From: Pogona vitticeps
Taxonomy: Eukaryota > Chordata > Lepidosauria > Squamata > Agamidae
Assembly: GCF_051106095.1 (NCBI RefSeq)
Contig: NC_135785.1
Coordinates: 103,602,501 to 103,666,500 of the forward strand
Length of the DNA stretch: 64,000 nucleotides
Direction: 5' to 3'
Both the position numbers and the translations under genes were made by a program. The notes below the pieces were generated by a model. It was not told where the DNA came from. It did no database searches and was given only the letters and a program-made list of their open reading frames with translations. Below are positions 25,742 through 45,889 of this stretch, in pieces. How positions within the stretch are numbered: the first letter of the stretch is position 1; the number at the start of each line of letters is the position of its first letter.

Positions 25742-27699
25742 GTAGCACATGACAGGAAGACTGGTGCTAAGCTTTCTATTTAACATGGAAAATCACTACA
25801 TTTAGGAAGCGTGTGTATTTTTAGTGTTGTTAGTGGGAGGGAATTCATTATACATCACCTTCCTCTAGGGATGAAATGATTGTTTCCCTACCTACCAGCA
25901 TAGTTAGTTGGCCTTCAGGAAGTGTTATAAGGTACACCTGTTCCATCTGGCTTTTAGATCGTCTGGTTGATTTTTGTAGGATTCTTTTTGGTTCTGCTAG
26001 ACTGCTATTCATATTGTCAGTATTTTACTGTACGAATTTTAATTATTATATACATAATTTTGAACTGTGGGAAGGCAGCTAACTAATAAACAAAATGTAT
26101 TTGTTATAACCAACAAAATAAACAGACAGAATACTATTCTGCCCAAATAAATAGTTCAGAATTGTATAAATTCTCCACTTAGCCTCGCCTGGAGCAGTCT
26201 AAAATTGCACCACTACCTCAGTTTGAGTAACATGTAGACTTGATCTCAGAAAGCAAGGATGATAACTTAAAAACTAAACTAAATTAAAGCACGGTAGTAT
26301 TCTAACCTTGTTGTCTAGCTTTGAATAATAAATACTTCCAGAAAAGTTTTATTTTATTTTATTTTTTAAACCAAGGGCTTGGGGCATATCATTGCCCTCT
26401 ATATGTTTATAGATTATAAAAAACCCTGTTATTAAAAATAGAAAAATGGATTAATTTATCTTCTCGTGTTAAGTTTTGGTCCAAGATTTTGTTCCACTCT
26501 TAGGTTCCTTATGTAGTTTTAAATATTAGAGTCTAATTGCATATTATACTTTCACACAGAAACAAATGTGATTTATGAAAAAAGCATAATATGAAAATAC
26601 ATTCCTTATTACTAGATAATTTGTTGAATTATCCTGCTGTGTACTATAAATCTCTCTTTCCTCTAGACCAGATGCATTGCAAATCATTATGTGCTTTTAT
26701 GAACATGGCATTTTTGGCAAAATATTGCCAGCAGGTTTTTTTTTCCGCCATGAGGAATTACATTCAGAATTCTCTGAGGGAGTTGTTTATGCTGTTGCCA
26801 AGACACAAATATATAGTGTTACTGGAGATGCTTACATGAGCCATGAATGCCTGTTTTTGACTATGAATGTTTAATCTTGGGCTAGTTTACCATTCTGCTA
26901 TACAGCAATTACTGGGGACATTTGTTTTTTGAACTAATGTGAACTACACAAAAATAAGCAAAAATGGTGAGGAGTGGCATTAAGACAAGTTCAGTGTCTT
27001 TCTAAGAACAATAAAAACAGATTGCTTTTGGAAATGGATTAAAGCTTAGTGAATTTTAAGATGGGAGTCCTTCAATGCATATTGGCTGGTTTTGCATGGA
27101 ATGCTAAACTGGGGTGGGCAGATGAGGGGATGGGGCCTGCTGCCCTTTTGATATTGTCAGATTCTAACCCCCATTAGCTCTAGGTGGCATGGGCAGTGGT
27201 TTGAGCCCAGCAAAATCTGGATATTTGGTCTCGTAAAGATGTGAGGGAAATATCTGGGAACTTTTTTTATAAAAACACATACACTTTTGACAAACAAAAT
27301 GGTGTTTACTATTAATTATGGTTTACTCAAAACAATCCACTTTAAATAATGAGTTATTAAACTAATTTGTTTTAGCTAATCATAATAATAACGAATCATG
27401 GTTTATAACCCAGACATGATGCTAAACAGTGGTTAATCAAAACTGAGCTGGAACAGGAAGCTGGGGGAGAGGAGCCCAAAGCTCAGACAGGATCAACCAG
27501 CTTGCCGCATATGAGGCAATGCAGTGATTAACCAAACTAACATATGCTGGCTTTAAAACAACCGTGAGCCTGGAAGTAAAGGGGAAAGACTGTTTCTTTG
27601 GTATTTAAAAATGCTAACGATGGCCTTTAAAAAGGGAATTAGAAAAGATCCTCAAGTGCAAGGACATGACACTAGAAAGCAAGGCAAAGATAATCCGAC
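25742..27699. other. Gene-less stretch after GPRIN2
   Basis: AT-rich. Diverged 'tggtttactc/taatcatggtttat' words near 27300-27440 may be an old palindromic MITE. No gene was seen. Confidence 0.45.
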
Positions 27700-28135
27700 A
27701 TTAGTTTACTTGCAATCACTGTGTGTGGATGTGAAAGCTGGATAGTGAAGAAAGCGGGCGGGGGGGCGGCGGGAGAATTCATTTGAAATGTAGCATTGTA
27801 GGAGAGCTTTGCAGATACCGTGGGCCGCCAGAAAGACAAATAAGTGGGTGCTTGATCAAATCCAGACTAAACTTTCTGTAGAAAGAAAAAAAAACATTTA
27901 AACTGAGGCTATCATACTTTGGGCACATCATGAGAAGACAAGATGGAAAAAAAAAAACCAATAATGCTGGGAAAAGTTGAAGGTAGCAGGAACAGAGGAG
28001 GACCAAAAGTGGGATTGATTCAATAAAGAAGCCATGACCTTGAGTTTGCAAGGCCTGAGTGAATGACAGGATCTTTTCAAGGTCACTAATTCATAGGGTC
28101 ACCATAAATTGCAAGCAACCTGAAGGCATGCAGCA
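27700..28135 (+). mobile_element. Degenerate RTE/BovB-type LINE, 3' portion
   Basis: Plus-strand words match the C-terminal RTE reverse-transcriptase region: a GWTVKKA-like 'ctggatagtgaagaaagc'; 'ttgaaatgtagcattgtagg'; 'gaggctatcatactttgggc' with 'acatcatgagaag' (LSYFGHIMRR-like); 'atgctgggaaaagttgaagg' (MLGKVEG-like); and a final 'catagggtcaccataa'. Many indels; not functional. Confidence 0.6.
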
Positions 28136-28403
28136 ACAACACAGGGTATTCTCCGAGGCAGAGTCTTCCATGTATAATTTTATACATCTCTACCCCTCTT
28201 GTCTGCCTTTCTCCTAAGCTAAAAAGAACCAACCACTGCCATGTTTCCTCAGAAGGAAATATATTAAGTCCCTGTGAGCATTTTGTCCTAGAGTACAGTT
28301 GATGCATCAATAGGTAAGTGCCACTACCAGTGTTGGATTCCAACTAGATGGATAGCATGGAGGCCGATGGGTAAGTAGTGAGGTGAAGAGCAAGATGGAG
28401 TAG

Positions 28404-28566
28404 AAATGTATTCGCGAAGGCTTTCGCGGCCGAGTTCTAATGGTTGTTGTGGGTTTTTCGGGCTCTTTGGCCAGAGTGCTGTCCTCTGAAGATGCCGGCC
28501 ACAGAAACGTTAGGAAGAACAACCTTCAGAACACGGCCAAAGAGCCCAGAAAACCCACAACAACCA
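28404..28566. mobile_element. Foldback element, copy 2
   Basis: The head 'tattcgcgaaggctttcgcgg' (two blocks) and arms 'tctaatggttgttgtgggtt' and 'aacccacaacaacc' are as in copy 1 at 4386. The loop differs: it contains 'tgctgtcctctgaagatgcc', so this copy keeps central sequence that copy 1 lacks. The 9-bp direct repeat ATGGAGTAG flanks it at 28395-28403 and 28567-28575. Open frames across it are artefacts of the palindrome. Confidence 0.78.
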
Positions 28567-28739
28567 ATGGAGTAGGACGTTATGGGATTAGTGGCAGAAA
28601 CTGGTGTAACGAGGGCTATTAGGTTGGCAGCTTTCCACTCCCTGAGATTTTAGGAAACAAAACAACTGGGACCAAGGGTAGACCCTTGTTATGTCACACA
28701 AGGTGTCACTTTTATAACAACTGCAAAATAGTAGATGGG

Positions 28740-28810
28740 ATCCTGTTTAGTATAGTAAGTCACAACTAGAGTAGGCCCATTGAATTGGCAACTTACAGAG
28801 GAACTGATTC
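28740..28810. repeat. 'ACTAGAGTAGGCCCATTGAAT' dispersed repeat, partial copy
   Basis: The phrase 'cacaactagagtaggccc' followed by 'attgaattggcaacttac' recurs in altered form near 37865-37920, 38855-38905 (minus) and in both orientations at 54645-54790, where it forms an inverted repeat. The family is unidentified. Confidence 0.5.
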
Positions 28811-30039
28811 ACTCAATCGCCACTCATTGAAAGGGCTTATTCAATTTATTTCAATTTATTACAATTTGCAATAGGATTTCAGCCAGTGTTTCAGTGTGAG
28901 AGACAATCAGTGTGGATTTCCTGTTGTACACAGAAACGGACACGTTCACATTCAGCCAGTGAGCCTAGATATGAGTAGGAATGAGATGGGAACCCAGCCA
29001 TTAAAGCCACTGCAAAAATTAAAGTCGGATTTTCTCCTCCTTCAGCACTATTCATCTGAGGTTTAACAAAATTAAAGGGGGAAAAGCGGGGATGCAAAAG
29101 GCAGTTTTGTGGCACTTTAACAGATTTGTTTCAATGTGAGCTTTAATGGATCAGAAGGCCTAAGGGGTGCAAAGATGATGTCCTTTTACATGTATACATA
29201 TTCTCATGGCTCCTTAACACAAAAATGGGACTATCGAAATGTTAATTGCTTGGGACTACAGCTCCTCGCAAGGTGATAAAGTGTCTGCCAGGCAGATCTG
29301 GTTGCCACAGAAATGCTAACTGTTGTTTTTGGAACAGAGGTCAGAGTCTGTCAAGGGACACAACTATTTGGTACCTCTATTACAGAAAGCTTGGTTATTT
29401 ATATATGAAGTTAAGTAAGAAGCCTTGACCTCTACACAAACCCTTAGAAATGAATGGAACTTATTTATGTAACCAGGTTTTGCCGGCTCCCTCTTGATTC
29501 TCCTTTGTGATTCTGTTTTTCTATAACAGCCACTTGGAAATACTGAACTGAATGTCCTAGGAGGTTGATGTGTTCTGAAATGGGCTTCTCTGTGTTGCTA
29601 TTCCTGTTCAACAGATTTGTGCCTATTTGTTGTTTGTGGTAGAGCTTGTCTTGTTTAGCCTATGTAGAAAGGAGAGGTGCACAGCGGGCAGAAAATGGCA
29701 CAAATCACTTTAGAGGCTGAACAGGTAAATGAGCCCCCGATGGTATGGCTGACATTTATAGGACCCTTGATGGTGCTGCCAGTGTAGATATTGGGGTGTA
29801 ACTGGCATTTATGTTTGAGTATGAATAAATGGTTTTTCATCCATGAAAACCAACACTATAATCAACTGGTGCCACAAAATTTTGCCTTCATTCTCTTTTC
29901 TTTCCTTTTCCACCTTTAGAGTTGCCAACATGCTGAAATGGTCTAACTCAGGTACTTCTTTGGAAATAACCTAAGATTGTCTCCTTACCTAAAGTCCCAG
30001 GGAAACGCTACTCTTCCTTAAGATTTTATGCAGCTAGTT
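28811..30039. other. Gene-less stretch, nothing recognised
   Basis: No exon or classifiable repeat was recognised. A signal-peptide-like open frame beginning at about 29579 (MGFSVLLFLF) lacks a convincing splice donor. Confidence 0.4.
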
Positions 30040-30295
30040 CCTTCACAGCTAACTGGATAGCTTTGTGCTTTAGGTTTGTATCTGGCTGTGGAGCTGGAGG
30101 TTTGGAGTTCAATTCCTCATGGTGTCTCCAAGGAGCAGAGCCAGCTTGTGTGGCCTTGGGCAAGTTGCACAGTCCCAGGGCACCACCCCCGCCCCCCAGA
30201 AGAAGGGGATGATAAATCAATTCCGAGTATTCTCAACCTGGAAAACCCTGAAAAGGTTTGCCAAAAGTCAGAATTGACTTGCTGTCATATGATTA
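30040..30295 (+). repeat. tRNA-headed lizard SINE, plus strand
   Basis: Head 'cagctaactggatagctttg', B-box-like 'ggagttcaattcc', middle 'gccttgggcaagttgcacag', tail 'ccaaaagtcagaattgactt'. Same family as the copies at 7215 and 18896, with a C-rich expansion in the middle. Confidence 0.65.
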
Positions 30296-31979
30296 TAAGA
30301 CATATCAATCTGGGATGTGGCAGCTTCCTTACCTGCTAGGATTGATCCTGGACCCTAAGTACTATTTCAGCAGATGCTGACTCTTCTAAATCATTATGGT
30401 GGGGGGTTTTTTGGTTTTTTTTTTTTCCAGAGGCAGGGAAGTATTACCATCAAGCATCGGATTTCTTCATAGTCCGCCAGCCAGACACAATTTATACAGA
30501 TGGGTTGCCCTGCAGGCTAGGGGATTCTGGAAGCTGTAATCCAAAAGTAACTCCTCCAAGCAGTATCAACCCTCATCTGTGTTTTATCTGACTTCCTCGG
30601 TGGGAAGGGCAGCATACAAATATGAGAGCTGGCTAATGTGATAACTAGCTATTAGGATACATGTGTACTGTTACTTGGGTGAATATGTGTGTGCAGGCAA
30701 AGCACTGACTACAGAGGATATGAGGATTTGTACATCGAGATATGCTGTGTGCTGTGGTGGTTGATTCTAAACCTTCTGGCATCAGGGAAGGATTTCCTCC
30801 CATTGCAACATTGCACCTACCATTGTTCCCTACAGGACTGAATGCTAATATGTGTGTTCCAGTGTATTTATAAAGGGCAGCTTATATCCATTGCAGCTGT
30901 GCTCCAGCTTATACTACAGAACCTTTTCAAAACTGTCTGAGCATACCCTACTCCTTCCTCTGCAAATCCCAGCCGATTTCTTGGTTGTGACAGCATATGA
31001 CTAAGAATGTTCACTTTTATCAAAGGTTATCAAGTAAAGTGAAAGCTTTGATACACAGATCATTGAATAAATCTGATATGGCAGAGAAACCACACAATCC
31101 TTTCCACAACATGCCTCCATCTGCTGCACTGGTCGAGTATGAGGGGGCAAGAGATGACTCTTGCCAGATATGTGATTAGCTATGAATGATTTTTGAAACG
31201 GGGTGGTAGTCAGGTACAGAACTAGAACTCCAGGTGGACTCCTCAACTCCATGATAAAGAGAGAGACTTTCTATTATACTATCTAGATACTTTGGTTCTA
31301 TTTCTCAAAATCCACGTAGAGAAGGATCAGTGCAATGAAGCATTACAATCCTGAGCTGCAGCTTGTGAGTCTTCAGATGTATTAATCCTGTCTAATATGT
31401 GACCTAACCAGATGTCACCTTTGTGCTTATCGGGCTCCCGGCAGATGACACCGTATACTTCACCTTAAAGCATCCCGGAAGAAAATCTGACACTCAAGGG
31501 TAGAAATGAGGAAACCATTCCAGTGGATTTGATCACAGACAATTCCACAGGAATGAAAGAAAAAGATGGCCCTGTGACCAACTTAGGTTTACTTGGGTGG
31601 CAGCCTGTTCAGAGGCATCATGAAGCTGACATGTGCTCCACACACACCTCCAAAACAGTGTAATTTAATGAATCTGGGTCAAGAGCAGTCAGCGAATTAA
31701 ACTGCCTTTGCTACTTTTTTTCCATGGAGAAGCTACTTCATGCCACCTAGTGTTTGCCGGGCGAATGGTTCAACATGAATATTCCCTAATCCACCAAAGC
31801 AGGTGTTAGTATTGTTCTATTAGAGCAAAATCCATGAGAAAAACAAGTAACACATTCTTTAAGACCAATCAGTCTTCACAATGCAATGTACAGCTTTTTA
31901 AGTTAAACTAAAATTCTCTCCTAGGCTGCATGGTAAAACAAGTCCATTAAGATCATAAGAGAAAATGCTCTATTAGTCT
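30296..31979. other. Gene-less stretch, nothing recognised
   Basis: No supported exon, promoter or nameable repeat. Confidence 0.45.
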
Positions 31980-32262
31980 AAAACCTGTGGAACAGGACCA
32001 GGGATTATGCAGAACCTTACACAGACATTCTCCCAATTTGAAGAGACCCTTGTCCAGCAGGCCGAGGCAAAGAGGAAGTCATAAAAGCAGCAAAATCAGG
32101 GAGCTGGACAGGGGACAGATTGGATTTGTCTTCAGTGTGGAAGGGATTGTCACTCTCGAGTCGGCCTCCTCAGCCACATTGGACGCTGTTCCAGGTCCTC
32201 CATACAGAGTACATTACCATAGTCTTTCGAGACTGAAGGATGCGTAATGAACGCAGACATAT
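31980..32262 (+). mobile_element. LINE-derived fragment with C2H2-type finger motif
   Basis: In the plus-strand frame covering about 32115-32190 the sequence reads DWICLQCGRDCHSRVGLLSH, a zinc-finger-like CxxC...H arrangement found at the C-terminus of some non-LTR retrotransposon proteins. It is followed by 'catagtctttcgagactgaa' and 'ggatgcgtaatgaac', which looks like the element's 3' end. The family is not certain; no other part of the element was found upstream. Confidence 0.45.
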
Positions 32263-32333
32263 GCTTGAATTGGTGAGCACATGAATGGCATCACTGTGAA
32301 AATACAAAAAATTGTACTTAGGTGGGTTTTCTA

Positions 32334-32562
32334 GGAGCCTCGTGGCACAGTGGTTAAACCACTGTACTGCAGCCAAAACTGTGCTCACGACCTGGGGTTC
32401 AGTCCCAGGTAGCTGGCTCAAGGTTGACTCGGCCTTCTATCCTTCCGAGGTCGGTGAAATGAGTACCCAGCTCGTTGGGGGGGGGCAGTGTGTAGCCTGC
32501 ATAATTAACTTGTGAACCGCCCAGAGAGTGCTTGAAGCATTATGGGGCGGTATATAAGCAGC
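32334..32562 (+). mobile_element. Sauria-type SINE, no A-rich tail
   Basis: Same order of blocks as the SINE at 13725: 'gagcctcgtggcacagtgg', 'ctgtactgcagccaaaactg', 'ggggttcagtcccaggtag', 'ggctcaaggttgactcggcc', and a 3' 'atggggcggtatataagcag'. It lacks the (AAAT)n tail, so it is a somewhat older or 3'-trimmed copy. Confidence 0.88.
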
Positions 32563-32986
32563 ACACTTTGCTTTTTCATCTCGCTGAAAACTGAAATACT
32601 AGAGGAAAACATGGCAGTCATACCTGAACAGCTACTTATAATGTCTTTTAAAATTTTTGAAAATCTGCCTGAGACAGAGATGACAGAAATCAAAAAGGCA
32701 GGCATTACTTCCTGTAGCTGGAATTCTCGCTTTTCCCCCCTCCATACATCACCGTTAATCTTGGCCAGTTAGGCTTATGTAACCGTAATATCATTTATCA
32801 AATGCATTTTCATGCCACTTTTCATTCTCTTCAGAATTTCACATCAGAAATTTCACAACGTTTTGCTTTCTTATTCTGTGCAATACTTTTGGAAAGCACC
32901 ACTGAGGAAGTATAGACTAGTTATTTTGCATGAAGTAAAATAAAGACATTGGCAGAAATCCTGTTGGGCATTACGCAAAAGATGTA
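32563..32986. other. Gene-less stretch, nothing recognised
   Basis: No gene or repeat recognised. Confidence 0.4.
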
Positions 32987-33121
32987 CCTTTTGGAAGCAA
33001 ATTGCCACAAGTTAAGAAATTTATAGAGGTATATTTTTGTTGTACACTGAGTTGCAAAACTCTGCATGTTACAGATTGTGGCTATGAAGATTTCTTAATT
33101 TATGGCAATTCACTTCCAAAG
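32987..33121. repeat. Diverged inverted repeat, about 32-bp arms
   Basis: The left arm 'cttttggaagcaaattgcca' with 'caagttaagaaat' pairs with the right arm 'atttcttaatttatggcaat' with 'tcacttccaaag', with several mismatches over about 32 bp. The loop is about 70 nt. Probably the remains of a small palindromic DNA element; no clear target duplication. Confidence 0.65.
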
Positions 33122-34479
33122 TTATGCCTTTGGCATATATGTTTAAAAGAATTTCAGATATTGTTTTTAAAATAGAAAAATTCCTGTCTGCATGTAGGGT
33201 TAGAAATACTGCATTTTGCAAGATCCTGTGTATGTGCAACCAGTGGGTATATAGGCTCTGCTCTGCCTTGCACAGGTGTTCTGGGCACACAGTTAACTTC
33301 CTGCCCTTTTTCAAGGTAGGAAAAAGGCCATTTCCCTTACTTTAAGTGGTGGAACGTGCTGATACTGTATTTACAATAATCATCCCCCTGTGCCTTTTAC
33401 CTGTGGACATTTTAAAGGTTTTTTTAAAGGCTGTGGAGAAGCCCTGTCTATCTAGAGTTACTTTTAACTCTGCTCCCACAACAACCCAATTTGTAGATAT
33501 AAACAATATAACTTTCCCTTTTTTCCCCTTTTTCTTTCCTTTTCAGGCTACTTATAGAAGCAAGCCTGTAAGAGAAAGGCTACAGAAGAAAGTAGCAAAC
33601 TCACTTTCATTTGTGGGAACCAAAGTTGGGACTGGACAGGGTTTTTTTATTGGTCCATTGGCAACATTTCTTTGATATGCCCCGGACATACAACCAGAGC
33701 CTGGGGACTTTCCTTTCCTTTTTTTAAAACACTACAACTTCCCAAATCCCCTAGCCAGCATGCGTGTGCTCGCTGGGACTTCTGGGTGTTGTAGTATGAA
33801 AAAAGCAACTTTGATAAGCTGTGTGTGCAACCATGTCTTGCTGCAGCATCTCCATGACTCATTTGGGGGGTTTCCATGTAAAATTGCTGATTAGAACAGT
33901 CCTCCTGCAGCCAATCAAAAAGAAAAGGAGTGCTCATCACCGGCAGAAGCATCTAGGCCTGGCTGTTTTGATCCTCTGTGCTTTGTGCTTTCTAAACAGT
34001 GAAATAAAAAACAAGCTAGAGCTATGGTCTCTTCCTCTCTAGTGGATTTAGCAGTGACGTTCAAGGTCAACACAAAACTTCAGTTTCCCTTTGCACATTC
34101 ACTGGATCAATTCCGCCCCCCCAACGGTAGTGGGGGGCAATGATTTTGGATCGCTTATTTGTTTTGTTTTTGGCGCTCCTTTTCACAAAGGTCTCCTTGC
34201 CTCGAGTGGTATTCCCTCCTAGAGCTCTGGATTTAGGTAAGTGGTGATCAAAATCTCTTTGTGGTGGTGTGGCTTGATGTATGGGCATTAAGATTACGAT
34301 GGCCGTTCCTCCCCTTTTCCCTCCCTCCCTCCCCCCATGCTGTTCCTGTGCCAGGAGCACTATCTCACATCCATAAATGAAACAAAGGCCAGAATCCTGT
34401 GGGAGTCACCAAGCACAGAAGGCCATTCACAGAAATGGTGTGCTGTGTCTTGTGGGCTGTTCATCCTGCACTCACTTGT
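33122..34479. other. Gene-less stretch, weak MITE traces
   Basis: Around 33733-33795 'actacaacttcccaaatccc' and 'gggacttctgggtgttgtag' form a short palindrome like the core of the hAT-like MITEs. Nothing else was identified. The missing first exon of the protease may lie in this or a neighbouring stretch. Confidence 0.4.
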
Positions 34480-34710
34480 GTCCTGGTTGCACAATGAGGT
34501 AAGAATGGCAATCCTCTGTGATGGAACTGAGGTGACCGAAGTTCAAATCCCCATTAAGCCATGAGGTTTGCTTCCATAACCTGAGAACATTCACTTCCTG
34601 GCAGCCTAACCTACCTACAGGGTTGGTGAGAGGAGCAGAGGGTAAGGCAAGAGCGATGTGCCCTGCCTTGAGCTTCTTGGAAAAATGACAGAATGAACAT
34701 GTTGGAGAAG
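34480..34710 (+). repeat. MIR-like tRNA SINE, diverged
   Basis: A tRNA-type B-box ('gaagttcaaatcccc') is followed by 'cagcctaacctacctacagg' and 'gttggtgagagg', the layout of the reptile MIR-like/CORE SINEs. Old copy; the 5' boundary is uncertain. Confidence 0.4.
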
Positions 34711-34880
34711 AAGTAAATTCAGTGTGACGTATTGCCAATACATGTGCACTCTAATACAGTACATGATTGTGTTGGAAGATGCTTATCAAGCCGATGTGCA
34801 TTAAATATGTTGCTTTAGTGTTTAATTTGTCGGGTAGTCCCAGCTTCAGGGCATAAACAAGCATCTATGTTTTTCACCAA

Positions 34881-35018
34881 CAGTGTGGTTCTTAACCTTT
34901 GTTACTCGGATGTTTTTGAACTGCAACTCCCAGAAACCCCAGCCAGCACAGTTGGTGGTGAAGGCTTCTGGGAGTTGCAGTCCAAAACTGCTGAGTAACC
35001 CAAGGTTAAGAACCAGTG
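34881..35018. mobile_element. hAT-like MITE, palindromic
   Basis: Ends are GGTTCTTAACCTTTGTTACTC and its complement. The interior pairs 'ctgcaactcccagaaacccc' with 'cttctgggagttgcagtcc', so most of the element folds on itself. Nearly the same sequence occurs at 42894-43029 inside the protease gene, showing recent activity of this family. Confidence 0.8.
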
Positions 35019-35987
35019 GACATTGCCACTTTACAGGTGGGTAAAGAAAAGAGAGAGGGAATTCCCAGTGCTGACTCTAGCACGTGTTGCTCTGTATGTC
35101 CTTCACTGCAGTGGCTCTCTCAGGTCTAACGTTCCTTTTTTAGGGTGCAGAAAAATCATCATTATAGCACTACACTTCTTTGTGATGATGACTTTCATTG
35201 TATCATTTGTCAGCACCAAACCTGGAAGATTTTCCAAATGCACCTTCAGAGTTTAAAATGAACCATTTATTCAGAGATGATTCTCTCAAAAGCAAGGTAC
35301 AGCCAATAGCCACAGAACTAGAGTCTTGGAAGGCTCGCTCTTCCCATTGAATATATTCGAGAGTAATTCCTTGTATTTATATCTTTGGCCTGCTTAGTTG
35401 AGCATTTAAGGAAAACTGTACAACCAGAACACTACTCAGTATTTCAATAACCTGTAAAACTGCTCTTGGCTTCTAGGACTCAGGCTAATCAGAGTAACTA
35501 AAAAAACTGGCAGGCTCTTGCCATTTTATTTTTCATTGTTTCACATTCTAATTTTATTTTATTGAACTGTAAATATATCAACGTTAAGTGCAATGGGTTA
35601 TCCTTTTTGCTTTTGGCTCCTTGTTGATGTAGGACCACTCCTGTAACCCCTAGTTCTCTAGGACTATACTGTAAATCTGCTGTTTATAGATGTTGATGTT
35701 ATCAAAGCCTGTGCTTCATCCCAGTTCTTCCACTCTCTGAAATGATATACTATATGGTGGGGTGTTAATGGGATTATGCTGTAGTATTCACTTTGGTGGA
35801 AGTTAAGGTGCAAGAGGAATGCATCAATGTGCCCATATTTGAGTGAGCACAAGGCACTTTGATCTGCATGTTTTGTACTACAACATTTTGCTTTAAATTA
35901 AAAGTCCCCCCCCCTTCGAAGAATACATTACTAGTTCAAAATTTACTTACATTTCCAATGCTTTTTATTTTCTCCTTTTCCTTTTAG

Positions 35988-44112
<8,125 letters not shown>

Positions 44113-44145
44113 AGACGGAAGAGACAAGGAGAGTGCAGAAACACC

Positions 44146-44151
44146 AATAAA
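44146..44151 (+). promoter_or_regulatory. Polyadenylation signal of the protease gene
   Basis: AATAAA 34 nt after the stop codon, giving a very short 3' UTR, as is usual for pancreatic-type protease messages. Confidence 0.8.
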
Positions 44152-45236
44152 ATGCTTTGTAAAAGGAGGAGTATGTGCTTATTTTCATAATAATTAAATT
44201 TGGGAAAGGGAGGTTTGAGCCCAGATGTTTGGATCCAATCCTCACAATCCCAGCGGTAAAGTACAGTACAGTGCTTGTTTGGCTATCCAAACTCATTGCA
44301 GAGAATTCTGGCCTGTTTGTTGTGCGTGGGTCAGGTAGCTACTGCATGCCAACTGATTAGAGTGAGTGGCTAAGTAACAAACCATGGATATTTGTCCATA
44401 ATTTATCATTTTGTGTGAAATAAAACTATTTATGCTTTCCTAAGGGAAGACATTGGAGAAGCTTGGGGCTTAATAAGGTTGGATGTCATACTAGACAAAG
44501 CGCAAATAGAAGGTCTGTGGGTTGTTTGGCTACTTCTGATCATGAGAAATGCAATGAGACAACACACAAAAAAACCCAAATCATCCTTGCTTACTGTGAT
44601 GTCTAGCCTGAGTCCTTATCTAAAGACAAGATAAACAAGGATGCATCCCTATAAACAGGCCCTTTGAAACAAGCTCCATGAAAAACATCTATGGAGAATA
44701 CAAAGCAAATGGCATGAAAGAAAACTTTGAAGCTGTGTAACAAAAAGCTTGGCTTTGATTTTTAAAACATACTTGAGATTTGTTTTAAGGTTGCAGGGTG
44801 GTAAAACCAACATTCTGGATGTTAGGTGATTAAACTCTCCTTTCCACACAATTAAAGACTATCAAGTTTTCATCCATGTCTGCTTATGTGGAGATGAATG
44901 TTTCAGTTTTAGCTTACATGTCTTGAGCATGGACAGAGATGGCACTATGGTAAAACAAAAACAATGAATTGCATTGTAGTTTAAGGACAAATAGATTTAT
45001 CATGGCATTCGGTCTCATGCACTTGAGTCCATTTTATCAGGTACATGAAGCTTTATTCTCAGCTGGCAGTTACATATACATGTAGGTGTAGCAGAAGGAT
45101 GTAAGCAGTGAAATTGGAGAGAAATTAAATAAGAAAAATACAGACTTCCACAATTATGTCAGAGCTCTTTCACTGATCAAAAAGCCTACAGTTTTCACAC
45201 AGGATGGAGACAGTTCTGAGTTTATAATTAATAATT
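44152..45236. other. Intergenic stretch, nothing recognised
   Basis: No exon or classifiable repeat. Confidence 0.45.
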
Positions 45237-45405
45237 ATGTGCTTTCACATTGATTCGGACTTATAGTGACTCTTTCCAGGGTTCCCTAGAAATGAAATAT
45301 TGGTTTACCATTCCATTCTTCTGGTTGTACTTTAGAACTCTTCTCCCAAGAGGAATGAGACTCCTGATGCCTGGTTCCACAGCCAAGGACCTAACTCGCT
45401 ACATT
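45237..45405 (-). repeat. tRNA-headed lizard SINE, minus strand
   Basis: 'ttatgtgctttcacattgat' and 'cggacttatagtgactcttt' are the tail reversed; 'cttctcccaagaggaatgag' follows, then a worn head 'gcctggttccacagccaagg'. Same family as 5488. Confidence 0.55.
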
Positions 45406-45889
45406 ATAGCTGGATTTTGTGTTTTAAAAGAGAAGGATCAAACTTCCCTGTGTTCCTTGGTCCCAATATGTCAAAGGCCTGCTCCACTTGAAAAGGAAAT
45501 CCTCATACCATTTGACTTGAGTTTAATTAGAATGTTTGTAAGCCCTTCCATAAAATGTAGAAGCACCACACCCACAACATGATTTCCATATCAAGTCATC
45601 CTGAAAAGATCTGGAGATCTTAAATGCTTGCAGACATTTTGTGTCCCTTTGGCTATCTTACTAGGGATATTGCCCTAATATAGGTTATACCTCAAAGTGC
45701 ATAAATTAAGCAAGGCAATGCCTCCGTGATGTTCTTTTTCATTTCAGTCAGAATGCATTGGTACTTCTGGAGTGGAAGCACTTCCCATGTCTTCCACCTG
45801 TCTTGTGTTGATGGAAAGACTAATATTTTGAGAACAACATTCGGGGGCTAGCAGTGTTAATTTGTCGCACCAAGAGCAACAAAGACTCT

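Noticed and set aside
29579-29641. Signal-peptide-like MGFSVLLFLF as a possible first protease exon
   Set aside because: No good splice donor in the required phase and 6.4 kb from the next exon.
35185-35256. MMTFIVSFVS as a possible protease signal peptide
   Set aside because: No consensus donor with one overhanging base follows; hydrophobic core is weak.
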